From Hyphomicrobiales bacterium (GTDB lineage: Bacteria > Pseudomonadota > Alphaproteobacteria > Rhizobiales > Rhizobiaceae), in NCBI GenBank assembly GCA_900472925.1, contig UCJU01000015.1:148839-212838 (forward strand): DNA of 64,000 nt, written 5' to 3'. The position numbers and the translations under genes are program-made. The notes below the pieces were generated by a model. That model was not told where the DNA came from. It made no database searches and worked only from the letters and a program-made list of their open reading frames with translations. Shown here in pieces: positions 18,018-27,143 of this stretch; within the stretch, counting starts at the first letter, position 1, and each line of letters starts with the position of its first letter.

Positions 18018-19325
18018 TCAAACGCCGGGTGTGAGGACTTTGACGGTATCGTCCGGTTGGAGCCACTCTGCAATCCGTCTGGAAAGGTTTTCCAGCCCGT
18101 CAAGCTTGAGGTCTCGGCCGTTGGCCGATGGAGGCGCGCGGTTCAGCAGGTCTTTGAGTGCCTGTGCCATCTTTTTCGGGTCTTCGGCATCCTCAGGCAG
18201 CAGCATGTCGAACAGACCGAGTTCCGATGCGCGGCTGGCACGGATCAACTGTTCCTCACGCGGCACGATGCGCGGCACGATGAGGGCCGGTTTGTCGAAG
18301 GAGAGTATTTCGCACACCGTGTTGTAGCCACCCATGGACACGACGGCTTTCGCACCGGCGACGATATCTTCCATGCGGTTGTCGAATTCGATGATGTCGA
18401 TATGGGGAATATCGGAGGTGTTCTGCATGAAGCGCAGGCGCTGTTCGCCGGGCATATAGGGACCAAGCACGATCAGAGCCTTGTGGGTCAATTCGGGGTC
18501 GGCCTTGTAGGCATTGATGACATCGTCGATCAACTCGCTGCCGTCACCGCCGCCGCCGGTCGTCACCAGAATGTAGTCACCTGTCGTGCGATGGGAGGTG
18601 CTTTCGGACTGCGTCTTTGAACGTTGCAGGAAGCCGACGAAATCCATCTTGTCGCGTACCTTGGGCGGCACATCGAGGCCGATCAGCGGATCATGGAAGT
18701 CTGGCGGTCCATACACCCAGACGTGGTCGTAATAGCGCTCGATCTTTTTGAGAACGTCGTTTCGCTTCCACTCTGCCTCCAGCAATTGCGGTGCGTCCAT
18801 AACATCGCGCAAGCCGATGACAAGCTTGGTGCCTTTGGCTTTGAGATAGGTCAGTGTTTCCTCGACCTCGCCACGCAGGCCCATAGGCTCCTTGTCGACG
18901 ATGAAGATGTCGGGCTGGAAGCTTTCGGCGGTATGATAGATGATCGACCGGCGCATTTTCAGCGTTTCCTGAAGGTCGATATGCTGGTCAAGCGACGTAT
19001 ATTCGCCGTTTCGCAGCTTGATGACGCTCGGGATCTTCACGAAATCCACGCGCGCCCGATAGTCGAATGCGCCAGCAATGGTAGCGCCAGAGATGATGAG
19101 GACGTTGAGCCCGCGATAATCTTCAACCAGGGCGTGGGCAATGGTGCGGCACCGCCGCAAGTGCCCAAGTCCAAAGGAATCATGACTATACATGAGGATG
19201 CGTGCGTCGTTCAGACGGGTGCTCAAAGGGGGTACCTCTTGTCCAGGCTCGGGATCGTCTTGGGTAGATGTGTCACTGGACAGTCCATTGTTATTTAAAA
19301 GGGTCTGCCGCATCACGTAGTCCAT
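18018..19325 (-). CDS. MurG/GT28-like glycosyltransferase, fused downstream of the ABC importer genes
   Basis: The 435-residue protein has a poorly conserved N-terminal extension (about 35 residues rich in Ser, Asp and Pro), then MYSHDSFGLGHLRRCRTIAHALVE and, in the C-terminal half, AKAVVSMGGYNTVCEILSFDKPALIVPR. This is the GT28-type donor-binding layout. It pairs with the paralogue at 15582-16748. The annotated ATG at 19325 overlaps the permease gene by 35 bases; an ATG at 19313 is an equal alternative because neither has a strong ribosome-binding site. Overlap with an ABC permease gene ties this enzyme to the transporter. Confidence 0.84.
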   Translation of the reverse strand: MDYVMRQTLLNNNGLSSDTSTQDDPEPGQEVPPLSTRLNDARILMYSHDSFGLGHLRRCRTIAHALVEDYRGLNVLIISGATIAGAFDYRARVDFVKIPSVIKLRNGEYTSLDQHIDLQETLKMRRSIIYHTAESFQPDIFIVDKEPMGLRGEVEETLTYLKAKGTKLVIGLRDVMDAPQLLEAEWKRNDVLKKIERYYDHVWVYGPPDFHDPLIGLDVPPKVRDKMDFVGFLQRSKTQSESTSHRTTGDYILVTTGGGGDGSELIDDVINAYKADPELTHKALIVLGPYMPGEQRLRFMQNTSDIPHIDIIEFDNRMEDIVAGAKAVVSMGGYNTVCEILSFDKPALIVPRIVPREEQLIRASRASELGLFDMLLPEDAEDPKKMAQALKDLLNRAPPSANGRDLKLDGLENLSRRIAEWLQPDDTVKVLTPGV

Positions 19326-20466
19326 CGCCGAAGAAATTAAAGGCCAAGATGACGAGGACCACCGGTACCGTCGGCAAAAGAAGCCATGGATACAGGGCTA
19401 TCACGCTCACGCTTCTCGCTTCCGTGAGCAAAATGCCCCAACTTGTGATCGGTGGGCGCAGTCCAAGGCCCAGGAAACTGAGTGCCGTTTCGCCCAGGAT
19501 CATGCCCGGTATGGTCAGCGTTGCAGAGGCGATGAGGTGCGACATGAAGCCCGGAATAAGATGTCGCCCGATGATGCGCGGTGTACTTGCTCCCATCAGC
19601 TGTGCTGCCAGGACGTAATCCTCTTCGCGCAGGGCCAGAAGCTTGGAGCGCACTGCCCGCGCAAGACCTGTCCAGTCCAAAAGGCCTAAAATGATGGTGA
19701 TGCCGAGATAGACGAGGATTGGGCTCCACGTCACCGGCATGATGGCGGCGAGCGCCAGCCATAGCGGGATGCTCGGGATCGATTGCAACACTTCGATGAT
19801 GCGCTGGACGATCAGGTCGAACACGCCGCCACGATAGCCAGCAAGGCCGCCGATGACGATGCCGAGAACGAAGCTCATCGCCACACCAAGAAGGCCGATG
19901 GTCAGCGAAATGCGCGCGCCATAGATGATGCGGGACAGGACATCACGGCCCAGCCGATCGGTTCCGAGCAGATACATCTGCCCGCCTTCGGCGGGGCAGA
20001 CCAGATGAACGTTGCTATCGAACAGCCCCCAGAACTGGTAGCTATCCCCACGACAGAAAAACCGCAGCTTCTGCACATCTGTCGGCACGTCGCTGTAAAC
20101 GCGTTTGAGATTGTCCATATCGAGGCTCATGGTCCGCCCGTAGACGAAGGGGCCAACGAACTCGCCGTCATGGAAAAGATGAATGGATTGCGGGGGCGTA
20201 TAGATGCTCTCAACATTGCGCGTGTGCAGGTTATACGGCGCCAGAAACTCGCAAATCAGGATCGACAGATAGACGAACAGCAGAAAGGCGCCGGAATAAA
20301 CCGCAAGCTTGTGCTGCCTGAATTGCCACCACATCAGCTTCAACTGGGATGCCTTGCTGAAGGCAGTCATGCCCGATGTGATCGGCTCTATCAGATTGGG
20401 ATCGAAGGGCGCGGTCGACACGTAGTGCGGCAAAGGCGCGCCTGGTTCAGGAAGAGAGGTGGTCAT
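19291..20466 (-). CDS. ABC importer permease, YejE/DppC type
   Basis: A 391-residue inner-membrane permease of the peptide/opine/nickel class. It has the DppC-type N-terminal extension, an enlarged periplasmic loop between the first and second helix (about residues 80-150), and the cytoplasmic coupling motif EEDYVLAAQLMGASTPRIIGRHLIPG (EAA loop). Long loops and a length near 390 fit YejE better than OppC. Its ATG overlaps the stop of the partner permease by four bases (ATGA), and its 3' end overlaps the glycosyltransferase gene. Confidence 0.93.
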   Translation of the reverse strand: MTTSLPEPGAPLPHYVSTAPFDPNLIEPITSGMTAFSKASQLKLMWWQFRQHKLAVYSGAFLLFVYLSILICEFLAPYNLHTRNVESIYTPPQSIHLFHDGEFVGPFVYGRTMSLDMDNLKRVYSDVPTDVQKLRFFCRGDSYQFWGLFDSNVHLVCPAEGGQMYLLGTDRLGRDVLSRIIYGARISLTIGLLGVAMSFVLGIVIGGLAGYRGGVFDLIVQRIIEVLQSIPSIPLWLALAAIMPVTWSPILVYLGITIILGLLDWTGLARAVRSKLLALREEDYVLAAQLMGASTPRIIGRHLIPGFMSHLIASATLTIPGMILGETALSFLGLGLRPPITSWGILLTEARSVSVIALYPWLLLPTVPVVLVILAFNFFGDGLRDAADPFK

Positions 20467-21461
20467 TTGATGTTACCGCCTCCAAAGCGAATGCGCGGAT
20501 CGAGAATGGCAAGGGCAATATCCGAAACGAGAACACCGATGACCGTCAGGAATGCGAGGAACATCAGAAACGAGCCTGCGAGATACATGTCCTGACTTTG
20601 CAAGGCGCGGATCAACATGGGGCCGGTGGTTTCCAAAGACAGAACAACGGCGGTGATTTCCGCGCCGGAGATGATGGCGGGCAGGATGGAGCCAATGTCC
20701 GATATGAAAAAGTTGAGCGCCATACGGAGTGGATATTTCGTCAGCACCTTGAAGGGATGAAGGCCCTTGGCGCGTGCGGTGACGACATATTGCTTTTGCA
20801 ATTCGTCCAGCAGGTTGGCGCGCAGCCTGCGGATCATACCCGCGGTACCGCCGGTGCCGATGATGAGAACCGGGATCCAGAGATGTTCGAGGATCGACTT
20901 CATCTTGTCCCAGCTCATTGGCTGGTTCAAATATTCGCGGTCCATGAGGTGACCGATGGATGTTCCGAACCATATGTTGGCGAAATACATCAGGAGGAGC
21001 GCCAGCATGAAATTTGGAATTGCAATGCCCAGAAGCCCCACAAATGTCAGGCCGTAATCACCCCAGCTGTATTTATGTGTTGCGGAATAGATGCCGATGG
21101 GAAAAGCGATGAGCCAGGTGACGATGATGGTGACGAAGGACACCATAATGGTCAGCCAGAGGCGGTCGCCAACGACCTCGTTGACGGGGAGTTGGTACTC
21201 GAAGGAGTAACCGAAGTCGCCCACCAGCATGCCGGATGCCCAGCGAAGGTAGCGTATGGGGGCCGGTTGGTCGAAGCCATAACGGACGCGCAACTCTTCG
21301 ATTTCCGCCATATTCGCGGTTTCGCCCATGGCGCGCATCTCGGAGACATAGCTTTCGAAATAGTCGCCCGGCGGCAATTCGATGATGGTGAAGACCAGCA
21401 TCGAAATCAGAATAAGCGTCGGGATCATCACGAGCAGGCGCCCTAGAATATATCTGAGCAT
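20463..21461 (-). CDS. ABC importer permease, YejB/DppB type
   Basis: A 332-residue permease starting MLRYILGRLLVMIPTLILIS, the standard DppB/YejB N-terminus, with the periplasmic PPGDYFESYV segment and the EAA loop QKQYVVTARAKGLHPFKVLTKYPLR. The ATG at 21461 lies one base after the TGA of the binding-protein gene; a longer frame upstream would overlap that gene and lacks similarity. It heterodimerises with the product of 19291-20466 to form the channel. Confidence 0.93.
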   Translation of the reverse strand: MLRYILGRLLVMIPTLILISMLVFTIIELPPGDYFESYVSEMRAMGETANMAEIEELRVRYGFDQPAPIRYLRWASGMLVGDFGYSFEYQLPVNEVVGDRLWLTIMVSFVTIIVTWLIAFPIGIYSATHKYSWGDYGLTFVGLLGIAIPNFMLALLLMYFANIWFGTSIGHLMDREYLNQPMSWDKMKSILEHLWIPVLIIGTGGTAGMIRRLRANLLDELQKQYVVTARAKGLHPFKVLTKYPLRMALNFFISDIGSILPAIISGAEITAVVLSLETTGPMLIRALQSQDMYLAGSFLMFLAFLTVIGVLVSDIALAILDPRIRFGGGNIK

Positions 21462-21462
21462 G

Positions 21463-23364
21463 TCATGCGTCTCCGTCGTACCAGAAAGCATCTGGCATAT
21501 AGACACCGAGATAGGACGTCGGCTCGAAACCGTAGAGCGCTTTTTCCGGCACGTTGCGCATCTTCTTCACATGCACGATGGGCTGAAGCGCGCTGTTGAC
21601 GATACCGATGGAAAAGACCTGCTGAGAATAAATCGTCAGCATTTCCAGCCATATCTGGCGCCGCTCCTCTTCGGTTATGCTCAGGCGCCACTTCTTCAAA
21701 AGGGCAAGAAGCTCAGCAGCCTCTGGCAAGTCAGGTGCCTTGCCTTCGCGCCCGCCCGATAAATAGTGAATGCCCCAGACGGGCCATTGAAGCTGATCGT
21801 CGCCCGTTGGGGCCAGCCCGGCAGGCAGCATGTCGGGCGTCGGCACGGCATTGTCCATGCCGAACCACACCGACATCAGCACTTCGCCGCCCATGGCGCG
21901 TTTGCGAAACACATCGCGCTGGGTGGGTCTGCTGGACAGGGATATGCCGATTTTGCGCCAATGATCGGTCACCAGCTCCAGCACGTCGGTTTCGAGCGTG
22001 CTTTCCCCCGCGGTTTCCACGATGATATGGGCGGGGCGACCATCTGGAAGCAGCCGAACGCCCTTCTCGTTTCGTTTGGTCATTCCCAGCTCATCCAGAA
22101 GCGTATTTGCCATGGCGGGGTTGAAGTCGGCCCAGGCTCTGGCGAATTCAGGGCGGAAAAGCGAGCTTTCCGGCAAGACGGTATCAGCGCTTTCCTTGGC
22201 CAGTCCGTAAAAACAGACCATGTTGATCTCATGCCTGTCGATGGCGACCGACAAGGCGCGGCGCATCCGCACATCGCGGAACAGGTTGCGCCAGACATCA
22301 TCGGCGCAATTCAGGTTCGGCAACAGGCAGACACGCGAACCCTGGCTGCGTGTCCACAGATCGACCTTGATCGGGTACCGATCCTGGGCATCTCGCAGGA
22401 ACGTATAGTCGTTGAAATCGAGACCCATAAATTGCAGGTCGCTATCACCGGAAGCCGTCTTTGCCGCGATGATTTCCGATGATGTCACGTTGAGCAAGAA
22501 CCGGTCGAGATACGGCAATTGCAGGCCGTTTTCATCGACGCGGTGATAGAAGGGATTGCGCTCGAAAATGAACTGTTCAGCTGGCGGCGAGGTGATGTTG
22601 CGCCACGCATCGAGGGTCGGAAGGTCAGGATTCTCAGGGCGCAGCTGTCGTGACATCTTCACATGCAGGCTGCTCCAGTCATCGACCTTGTTTTTCTTGA
22701 TGAGTTTGGCGAGCTTTTCCTCTGTCTGATATTTGACGTGGAACTGCTTCATATAGGCGGCGGGCAGGCACAGACGGGCAGGGGACGCACCTGCAATCTT
22801 GGCCAGAAAGTCCGGGTTGGGGCCCTCCCATGAGTAGCGCACCGTCAGACGGTCTACGACCTCCACCGTCGGCGGCTTGTCATAGACCAGCAGCTCAATG
22901 GGTGGTCCGCCCTTATGAATTTCGCGGTTGAGCGCCACGTCCTCCCAGAAATACCGGAAATCCTCGGTGGTGAAGTCGCTACCATCAGACCATTTGTGGC
23001 CATCGCGCAGCTTCAGCGTGAAGACGCGTTCCTCGTCTATTGTATAGCCTTCCAGAATATCCGGCTGGAAGTTAAAGTGCTCGTCGTAACCGATCAGCCG
23101 CGAATAGCTGTTGATCGGCATCAGGCGAATATCGCGCTGTCCACCAATCAGCATCCTTACCGAGCCGCCATGTTTGCCCGGCTCACGGCCCAAATTCTTC
23201 ATGTTCAGGACACGAGGATTTTTCGGTAACCGCTGATCGACCGGCGGCAGATCGCCTTTCTCCAGCTTTTCCCTGAAGAAATCCGGTTCGCTATAGGCTG
23301 CAAATGCCTTCCATGGCGCGAAGACCGAAGCGAGGAGGGCGAGTGTGGTTCGGCGCGTAATCAC
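21463..23364 (-). CDS. Periplasmic binding protein of the YejA / SBP family 5 type
   Basis: The 633-residue precursor has a twin-arginine-like signal peptide (MITRRTTLALLASVFAPWKAFA). Its family 5 solute-binding domain includes FTLKLRDGHKWSDGSDFTTEDFRYFWED and RMRRALSVAIDRHEIN. The large size and the pattern fit YejA-like proteins that bind oligopeptides, microcins or muropeptides; the true ligand is unknown. It starts with GTG at 23364 that overlaps the ATPase stop by four bases (GTGA), so the gene is in second place in the operon. A. tumefaciens is reported to use a separate YejBEF-YepA system for peptidoglycan recycling; this cluster has a different gene order. Confidence 0.92.
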   Translation of the reverse strand: MITRRTTLALLASVFAPWKAFAAYSEPDFFREKLEKGDLPPVDQRLPKNPRVLNMKNLGREPGKHGGSVRMLIGGQRDIRLMPINSYSRLIGYDEHFNFQPDILEGYTIDEERVFTLKLRDGHKWSDGSDFTTEDFRYFWEDVALNREIHKGGPPIELLVYDKPPTVEVVDRLTVRYSWEGPNPDFLAKIAGASPARLCLPAAYMKQFHVKYQTEEKLAKLIKKNKVDDWSSLHVKMSRQLRPENPDLPTLDAWRNITSPPAEQFIFERNPFYHRVDENGLQLPYLDRFLLNVTSSEIIAAKTASGDSDLQFMGLDFNDYTFLRDAQDRYPIKVDLWTRSQGSRVCLLPNLNCADDVWRNLFRDVRMRRALSVAIDRHEINMVCFYGLAKESADTVLPESSLFRPEFARAWADFNPAMANTLLDELGMTKRNEKGVRLLPDGRPAHIIVETAGESTLETDVLELVTDHWRKIGISLSSRPTQRDVFRKRAMGGEVLMSVWFGMDNAVPTPDMLPAGLAPTGDDQLQWPVWGIHYLSGGREGKAPDLPEAAELLALLKKWRLSITEEERRQIWLEMLTIYSQQVFSIGIVNSALQPIVHVKKMRNVPEKALYGFEPTSYLGVYMPDAFWYDGDA

Positions 23365-25253
23365 GAGCGTAGCTCCGCAATGTCAACATTCCCGTTAGCG
23401 AGCACGAGATGACCCCCGCCAAGATCGGCTGTGATCAGCCCACCATCGTCGCTGTCGCGGAACTGCTTCCCCCAGTCGAATTTGCCGGTGGCACTGATCT
23501 TGGCGATGGTACTGAAATCGAGCGGCCTGTCGAGGTCGGGGAACGGCACGGCTGCCAGCAGGGATTTCGTGTATGGATGAACGGGATTTCGCATCAGCGC
23601 TTCGCGTGGCGCAAGTTCCACGATCTTGCCCTCACACATCACCGCAACCCGGTCCGCCATATAATCCACCACAGCCAGATTGTGTGAAATGAACAGGTAG
23701 GTCAGGCCGAGATCCTTCTGCAAATCCTTCAGCAGATTGAGGATTTGTGCCTGCACGGAAACGTCGAGAGCCGACACGGGCTCATCGCAAATCAGGAGTT
23801 CAGGCCCCAAGGTCAGCGCTCTGGCGATACCGATGCGCTGCCGCTGACCACCGGAAAAACTGTGCGGGTAGCGATTGAGTGCGCTTTCGCCAAGGCCGAT
23901 GGCCTTGAGAAGATTGCGGACTTTCTCAGCGCGGTACTTGGCATCACCGCGACCGTGAATTTCGAGAGGTTCGCTGAGGATATTGCTGATCGTCATGCGT
24001 GGCGACAGCGACGAGATGGGGTCCTGAAACACCATCTGTATCTTTGTGCGCAATTCCCGCAGATCGTCATCCTGGGCACTCAAAACGTCGATATCGCCGG
24101 TGCGGCTGTGGAAGGTGATCGAGCCTTCGTCAGGCCTCACGGCGCGCATGAGAATTTTGCTGACAGTGGTCTTGCCGCTGCCGCTTTCGCCGACCAAGCC
24201 CAGACACTCACCGCGAAGGATGTCGAAACTCACACCATCGACCGCCTTGGTGGTGCTGGCTTTTCCAGCGGTAAACCAGCTCGACTTGCGGGTCGTGAAC
24301 GTCTTGCCGATATTGTTGACGGTGAGCAGAACACCTTGCGTCTTATCGACACTCGCAGTTTTCTTGCCGATCAGGCTTTCCTTGTCGATGATGACGTCTC
24401 GAAGCGCCTTCAACCGTTCGCCCGGCTTCATGTCGAAATGCGGGACCGCCGCCATCAGCCCCTTGAGGTAAGGATGCGACGGAGATCGGAAAATCTCATC
24501 GACCGGACCGGATTCCATGATTTCGCCCTGATAGATCACGGCGACTTCATCGGCAATATTGGCGACGACGCCGAGGTCGTGGGTGATCAGCAGCATGCCC
24601 ATGTTCAGGCGGCTCTGCAGGTCCCTGAGAAGCTTGAGAATTTGCGCCTGTATGGTCACATCGAGAGCGGTCGTCGGCTCATCGGCGATCAACAACGCCG
24701 GGCGGCAAATGAGCGCCATGGCGATCATTGCGCGTTGTCGCATGCCGCCGGAAAGCTCGAACGGGTACATGCTGCAAATCTTGGACGGATTGGAAAAACC
24801 GACGAGATCCAGCGTCTCCTCGAGCTTTTCCTGCCGCTCCCTAGGCGTCAGCACCGAGTGAATCCGCAAGGCTTCGTCAATCTGGTTGCCGATGGTGTGC
24901 AGCGGCGAAAAAGAGGTCATCGGTTCCTGAAAGATCAGCCCGACGCGATTGCCCCTGATGGCCCGCATGGGCCTGCCATCCTGTTCCAGCCGCAAGAGAT
25001 CGACCGGTTCGGCTGGCGCACGGGCTGGATCGGAAAACAGAACGCGTCCCTTGACGCTTGCCGTACGGGGTTGGATGCCCATGATGGTCTGGCCGATGAC
25101 GGATTTTCCGGAGCCGGATTCGCCGACAAGGGCTGTCACTTTGCCCGGCAAAATGCGAAGGCTGGCATTTCTGACGGCATCGATTTTTCCGCCCATCAAA
25201 GAAAACGATACTTGCAGATTTTCGATGCGAAGCAGATCGGCGCCTGAAGTCAT
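23361..25253 (-). CDS. ABC importer ATPase with two fused nucleotide-binding domains, YejF type
   Basis: The 630-residue protein carries two complete ATPase domains. The first has GESGSGKS (44-51), the LSGGMRQRAMIAMAL signature and LLIADEPTTALD. The second has GESGSGKT, SGGQRQRIGIARAL and LLICDEPVSALD. Both keep the oligopeptide-transporter C-terminal extensions (HPYLKGLMAAVP, HPYTKSLLAAVP). It powers the permease pair encoded downstream. It is the first gene of a seven-gene run (ATPase, binding protein, two permeases, three glycosyltransferases), all overlapping or nearly so. Confidence 0.95.
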   Translation of the reverse strand: MTSGADLLRIENLQVSFSLMGGKIDAVRNASLRILPGKVTALVGESGSGKSVIGQTIMGIQPRTASVKGRVLFSDPARAPAEPVDLLRLEQDGRPMRAIRGNRVGLIFQEPMTSFSPLHTIGNQIDEALRIHSVLTPRERQEKLEETLDLVGFSNPSKICSMYPFELSGGMRQRAMIAMALICRPALLIADEPTTALDVTIQAQILKLLRDLQSRLNMGMLLITHDLGVVANIADEVAVIYQGEIMESGPVDEIFRSPSHPYLKGLMAAVPHFDMKPGERLKALRDVIIDKESLIGKKTASVDKTQGVLLTVNNIGKTFTTRKSSWFTAGKASTTKAVDGVSFDILRGECLGLVGESGSGKTTVSKILMRAVRPDEGSITFHSRTGDIDVLSAQDDDLRELRTKIQMVFQDPISSLSPRMTISNILSEPLEIHGRGDAKYRAEKVRNLLKAIGLGESALNRYPHSFSGGQRQRIGIARALTLGPELLICDEPVSALDVSVQAQILNLLKDLQKDLGLTYLFISHNLAVVDYMADRVAVMCEGKIVELAPREALMRNPVHPYTKSLLAAVPFPDLDRPLDFSTIAKISATGKFDWGKQFRDSDDGGLITADLGGGHLVLANGNVDIAELRS

Positions 25254-25451
25254 GCCAAGAGTGTCCTCACCGTTTTTATTTTTGCCTGCGGCAGTTACTT
25301 CGGGGCCATAAAAGATACGTTATCGCAGGCCTCAACGTCTGTCTATGCTCCTGAAACAATGAAAATTTCAGTAAGTTCCGAATGAACCGGGCTTGCGAAA
25401 AAACATCTATTTCGAAGATATGTCTGAGTGATGAACACGTAAGGGATCGCC

Positions 25452-26408
25452 ATGCCCGACAAGGCCTATTTCGACGAAAAGCTTGCCGCCGCCCGGCGTC
25501 ACATAGCCCAAGGGGATTTTGCGGACGCGCGCGATGTTCTGGACGCGCTTTCTAACAAGCCAGACCAGCATCTGATGGGCGATGAGACGGCCTTACGTCT
25601 GCCGCGCAGGCTTCATTCCGTCTTTCTTGCTTTGGCAAAAGCGCAAAAGGATGCGGTCAGTCGTATCGGTTATCAATATCATCTCGTTCCCCCGGCGGAT
25701 GTTTTTGAGCCCTACGGTCGTTTTTCTGCGGCCGAGCGACGGGCGATGGCCACCAAAAACCGCGAGCCTGTGCCAACGATCATTCACCAGATATGGATCG
25801 GTGAAAAACAGGTGCCCGTATCAACCGGTGCATGGGCTGCCCATGCCGAGAAACACGGGTTCCACTATCGTCTGTGGCGTGAGGCCGATCTCGAGCAAGA
25901 GGGCGTATTCGCCAACCCGATATTTGCTGCGATGCTGGCAGAGCGGGATTATCCCGGCGCAGTGGACGTGGCGCGATATATCATTCTGTCGAAGATGGGC
26001 GGCATCTACCTCGATTGCGATTTTTATCCCGCGCGCGACGATCTGAGTTTCAGCGATGTGCTGCCGATGATCGGGCTGACCGCTTTTGCGGAGAGTGTGC
26101 CGCGCATGAATGCACAGGGAAGTGTTCTTCTGGCCAATTCCTTCATAGCAACGCCAGCGGGTCATCCTGTGTTTGACCGGATGCTGAATGTTTTCCCCGA
26201 GATTTTGAACCTGCTGCCGAGAGCGCCGGCCTGGTGGGCAACGGGCCCGTTGATTTTTACGGTGGTGGCGCGCTCAAGCTCCGTCTGTCTGGCTGGCGGG
26301 GATTTCGTTGCGGCAACGCTACCGGATCTGGCGCCTTTCAGTACGGTCGAGGCGGCTCGTTCGGATGTGAAAGGTGACGGGATGCTGATTGCCTGGAAAT
26401 CATGGTAG
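25452..26408 (+). CDS. DXD-motif glycosyltransferase (GT32/OCH1-like)
   Basis: The 318-residue protein has a helical, TPR-like N-terminus (about 1-70), then PTIIHQIWIG (108-117) and DVARYIILSKMGGIYLDCDFYPA with the metal-binding Asp188-Cys-Asp190. This is the Gly_transf_sug family, which includes yeast OCH1-like and bacterial capsule enzymes. It diverges from the ABC operon across a 198-base promoter region and ends nine bases inside the convergent deacetylase gene. Donor and acceptor are unknown. Confidence 0.87.
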   Translation: MPDKAYFDEKLAAARRHIAQGDFADARDVLDALSNKPDQHLMGDETALRLPRRLHSVFLALAKAQKDAVSRIGYQYHLVPPADVFEPYGRFSAAERRAMATKNREPVPTIIHQIWIGEKQVPVSTGAWAAHAEKHGFHYRLWREADLEQEGVFANPIFAAMLAERDYPGAVDVARYIILSKMGGIYLDCDFYPARDDLSFSDVLPMIGLTAFAESVPRMNAQGSVLLANSFIATPAGHPVFDRMLNVFPEILNLLPRAPAWWATGPLIFTVVARSSSVCLAGGDFVAATLPDLAPFSTVEAARSDVKGDGMLIAWKSW

Positions 26409-27143
26409 CAACGCCTGAAGCCATTGGCGCGAAGAGCGCCAGCGGCAGACAGGATGATCGGCGGTCAGCTTGAAAAGTCGTTCGAGAAACGTCCAGACAT
26501 GCTCATCATGATCCAGATGATGGGTGAGAATACCCGTCATCCCGCCGGTCGCATGCGCTTCACGCATCCGTTGGGCGGTTTCAGCAAACAGCAGGTCATG
26601 ATCCTTGCCGCCTCGGGTGCCACGCCAATCGATAACGTCGATATGTGTGTTGAGCAGCGGCATGCCATCAGGCTTTTCTGGCCCGTAAACCGACAAGGAC
26701 TTGTAGCCTGCCTGTGGCAAATGCTCGATGATATCATGGTCTATACGGTTCCACGGTGGCACCAGCATGGGTATGAACCTGGACCCATGGAGCGATTTGA
26801 GTTTCACAAACCCGCTCTCCAGTTCGCCGATCACGGTTTCGAGCGGTCTGTGTAAGCCGAGTTCGCGTTTCTTCTCTTCTGGTCCCGCATGGTTTTGATG
26901 CGACCAGCCGTGGACCGCGACATCAATAGTGTTCGTTTGCGAAAGTCGTGTTGCCAGAGCGTCGCCGGTCACTTCTGGAATAACTGCCAGCGTCATCGGA
27001 ATGGAATATTGCCCGGACAGATTCAGCAACCTGTCCAGCGCCGCGCTCGGCACCGTTGCATCATCATCCCGCAGCCAGAAGTCGGCGATGATGTCTTTTC
27101 TGGCGAAGGCATTCAGGGTGTCCAAAAGCATCTTCTCGGTCAT
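26400..27143 (-). CDS. Polysaccharide deacetylase family protein
   Basis: The 247-residue protein has a NodB-type deacetylase core: the FWLRDDDA motif (Asp26-28) and HGWSH (His78, His82) that would hold the metal, then PPWNRI and ILTHHLDHDEHVW. There is no signal peptide, so it may act in the cytoplasm on a lipid- or nucleotide-linked sugar. Its ATG overlaps the stop of the upstream GT4 gene by four bases (ATGA), a coupled pair that suggests one makes and the other modifies the same glycan. Confidence 0.88.
   Translation of the reverse strand: MTEKMLLDTLNAFARKDIIADFWLRDDDATVPSAALDRLLNLSGQYSIPMTLAVIPEVTGDALATRLSQTNTIDVAVHGWSHQNHAGPEEKKRELGLHRPLETVIGELESGFVKLKSLHGSRFIPMLVPPWNRIDHDIIEHLPQAGYKSLSVYGPEKPDGMPLLNTHIDVIDWRGTRGGKDHDLLFAETAQRMREAHATGGMTGILTHHLDHDEHVWTFLERLFKLTADHPVCRWRSSRQWLQALLP

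Noticed and set aside
23745..25247. Open frame of 500 codons on the plus strand opposite the ABC ATPase gene
   Set aside because: It mirrors the codons of the ATPase gene, which has two intact nucleotide-binding domains. It has no motif or start signal of its own.
21463..25253. Assignment of the importer as the peptidoglycan-recycling YejBEF-YepA system of Agrobacterium
   Set aside because: The gene order (ATPase, binding protein, permeases) and the fusion to glycosyltransferase genes differ from what I recall of that locus. The family is the same, but the role should not be transferred.
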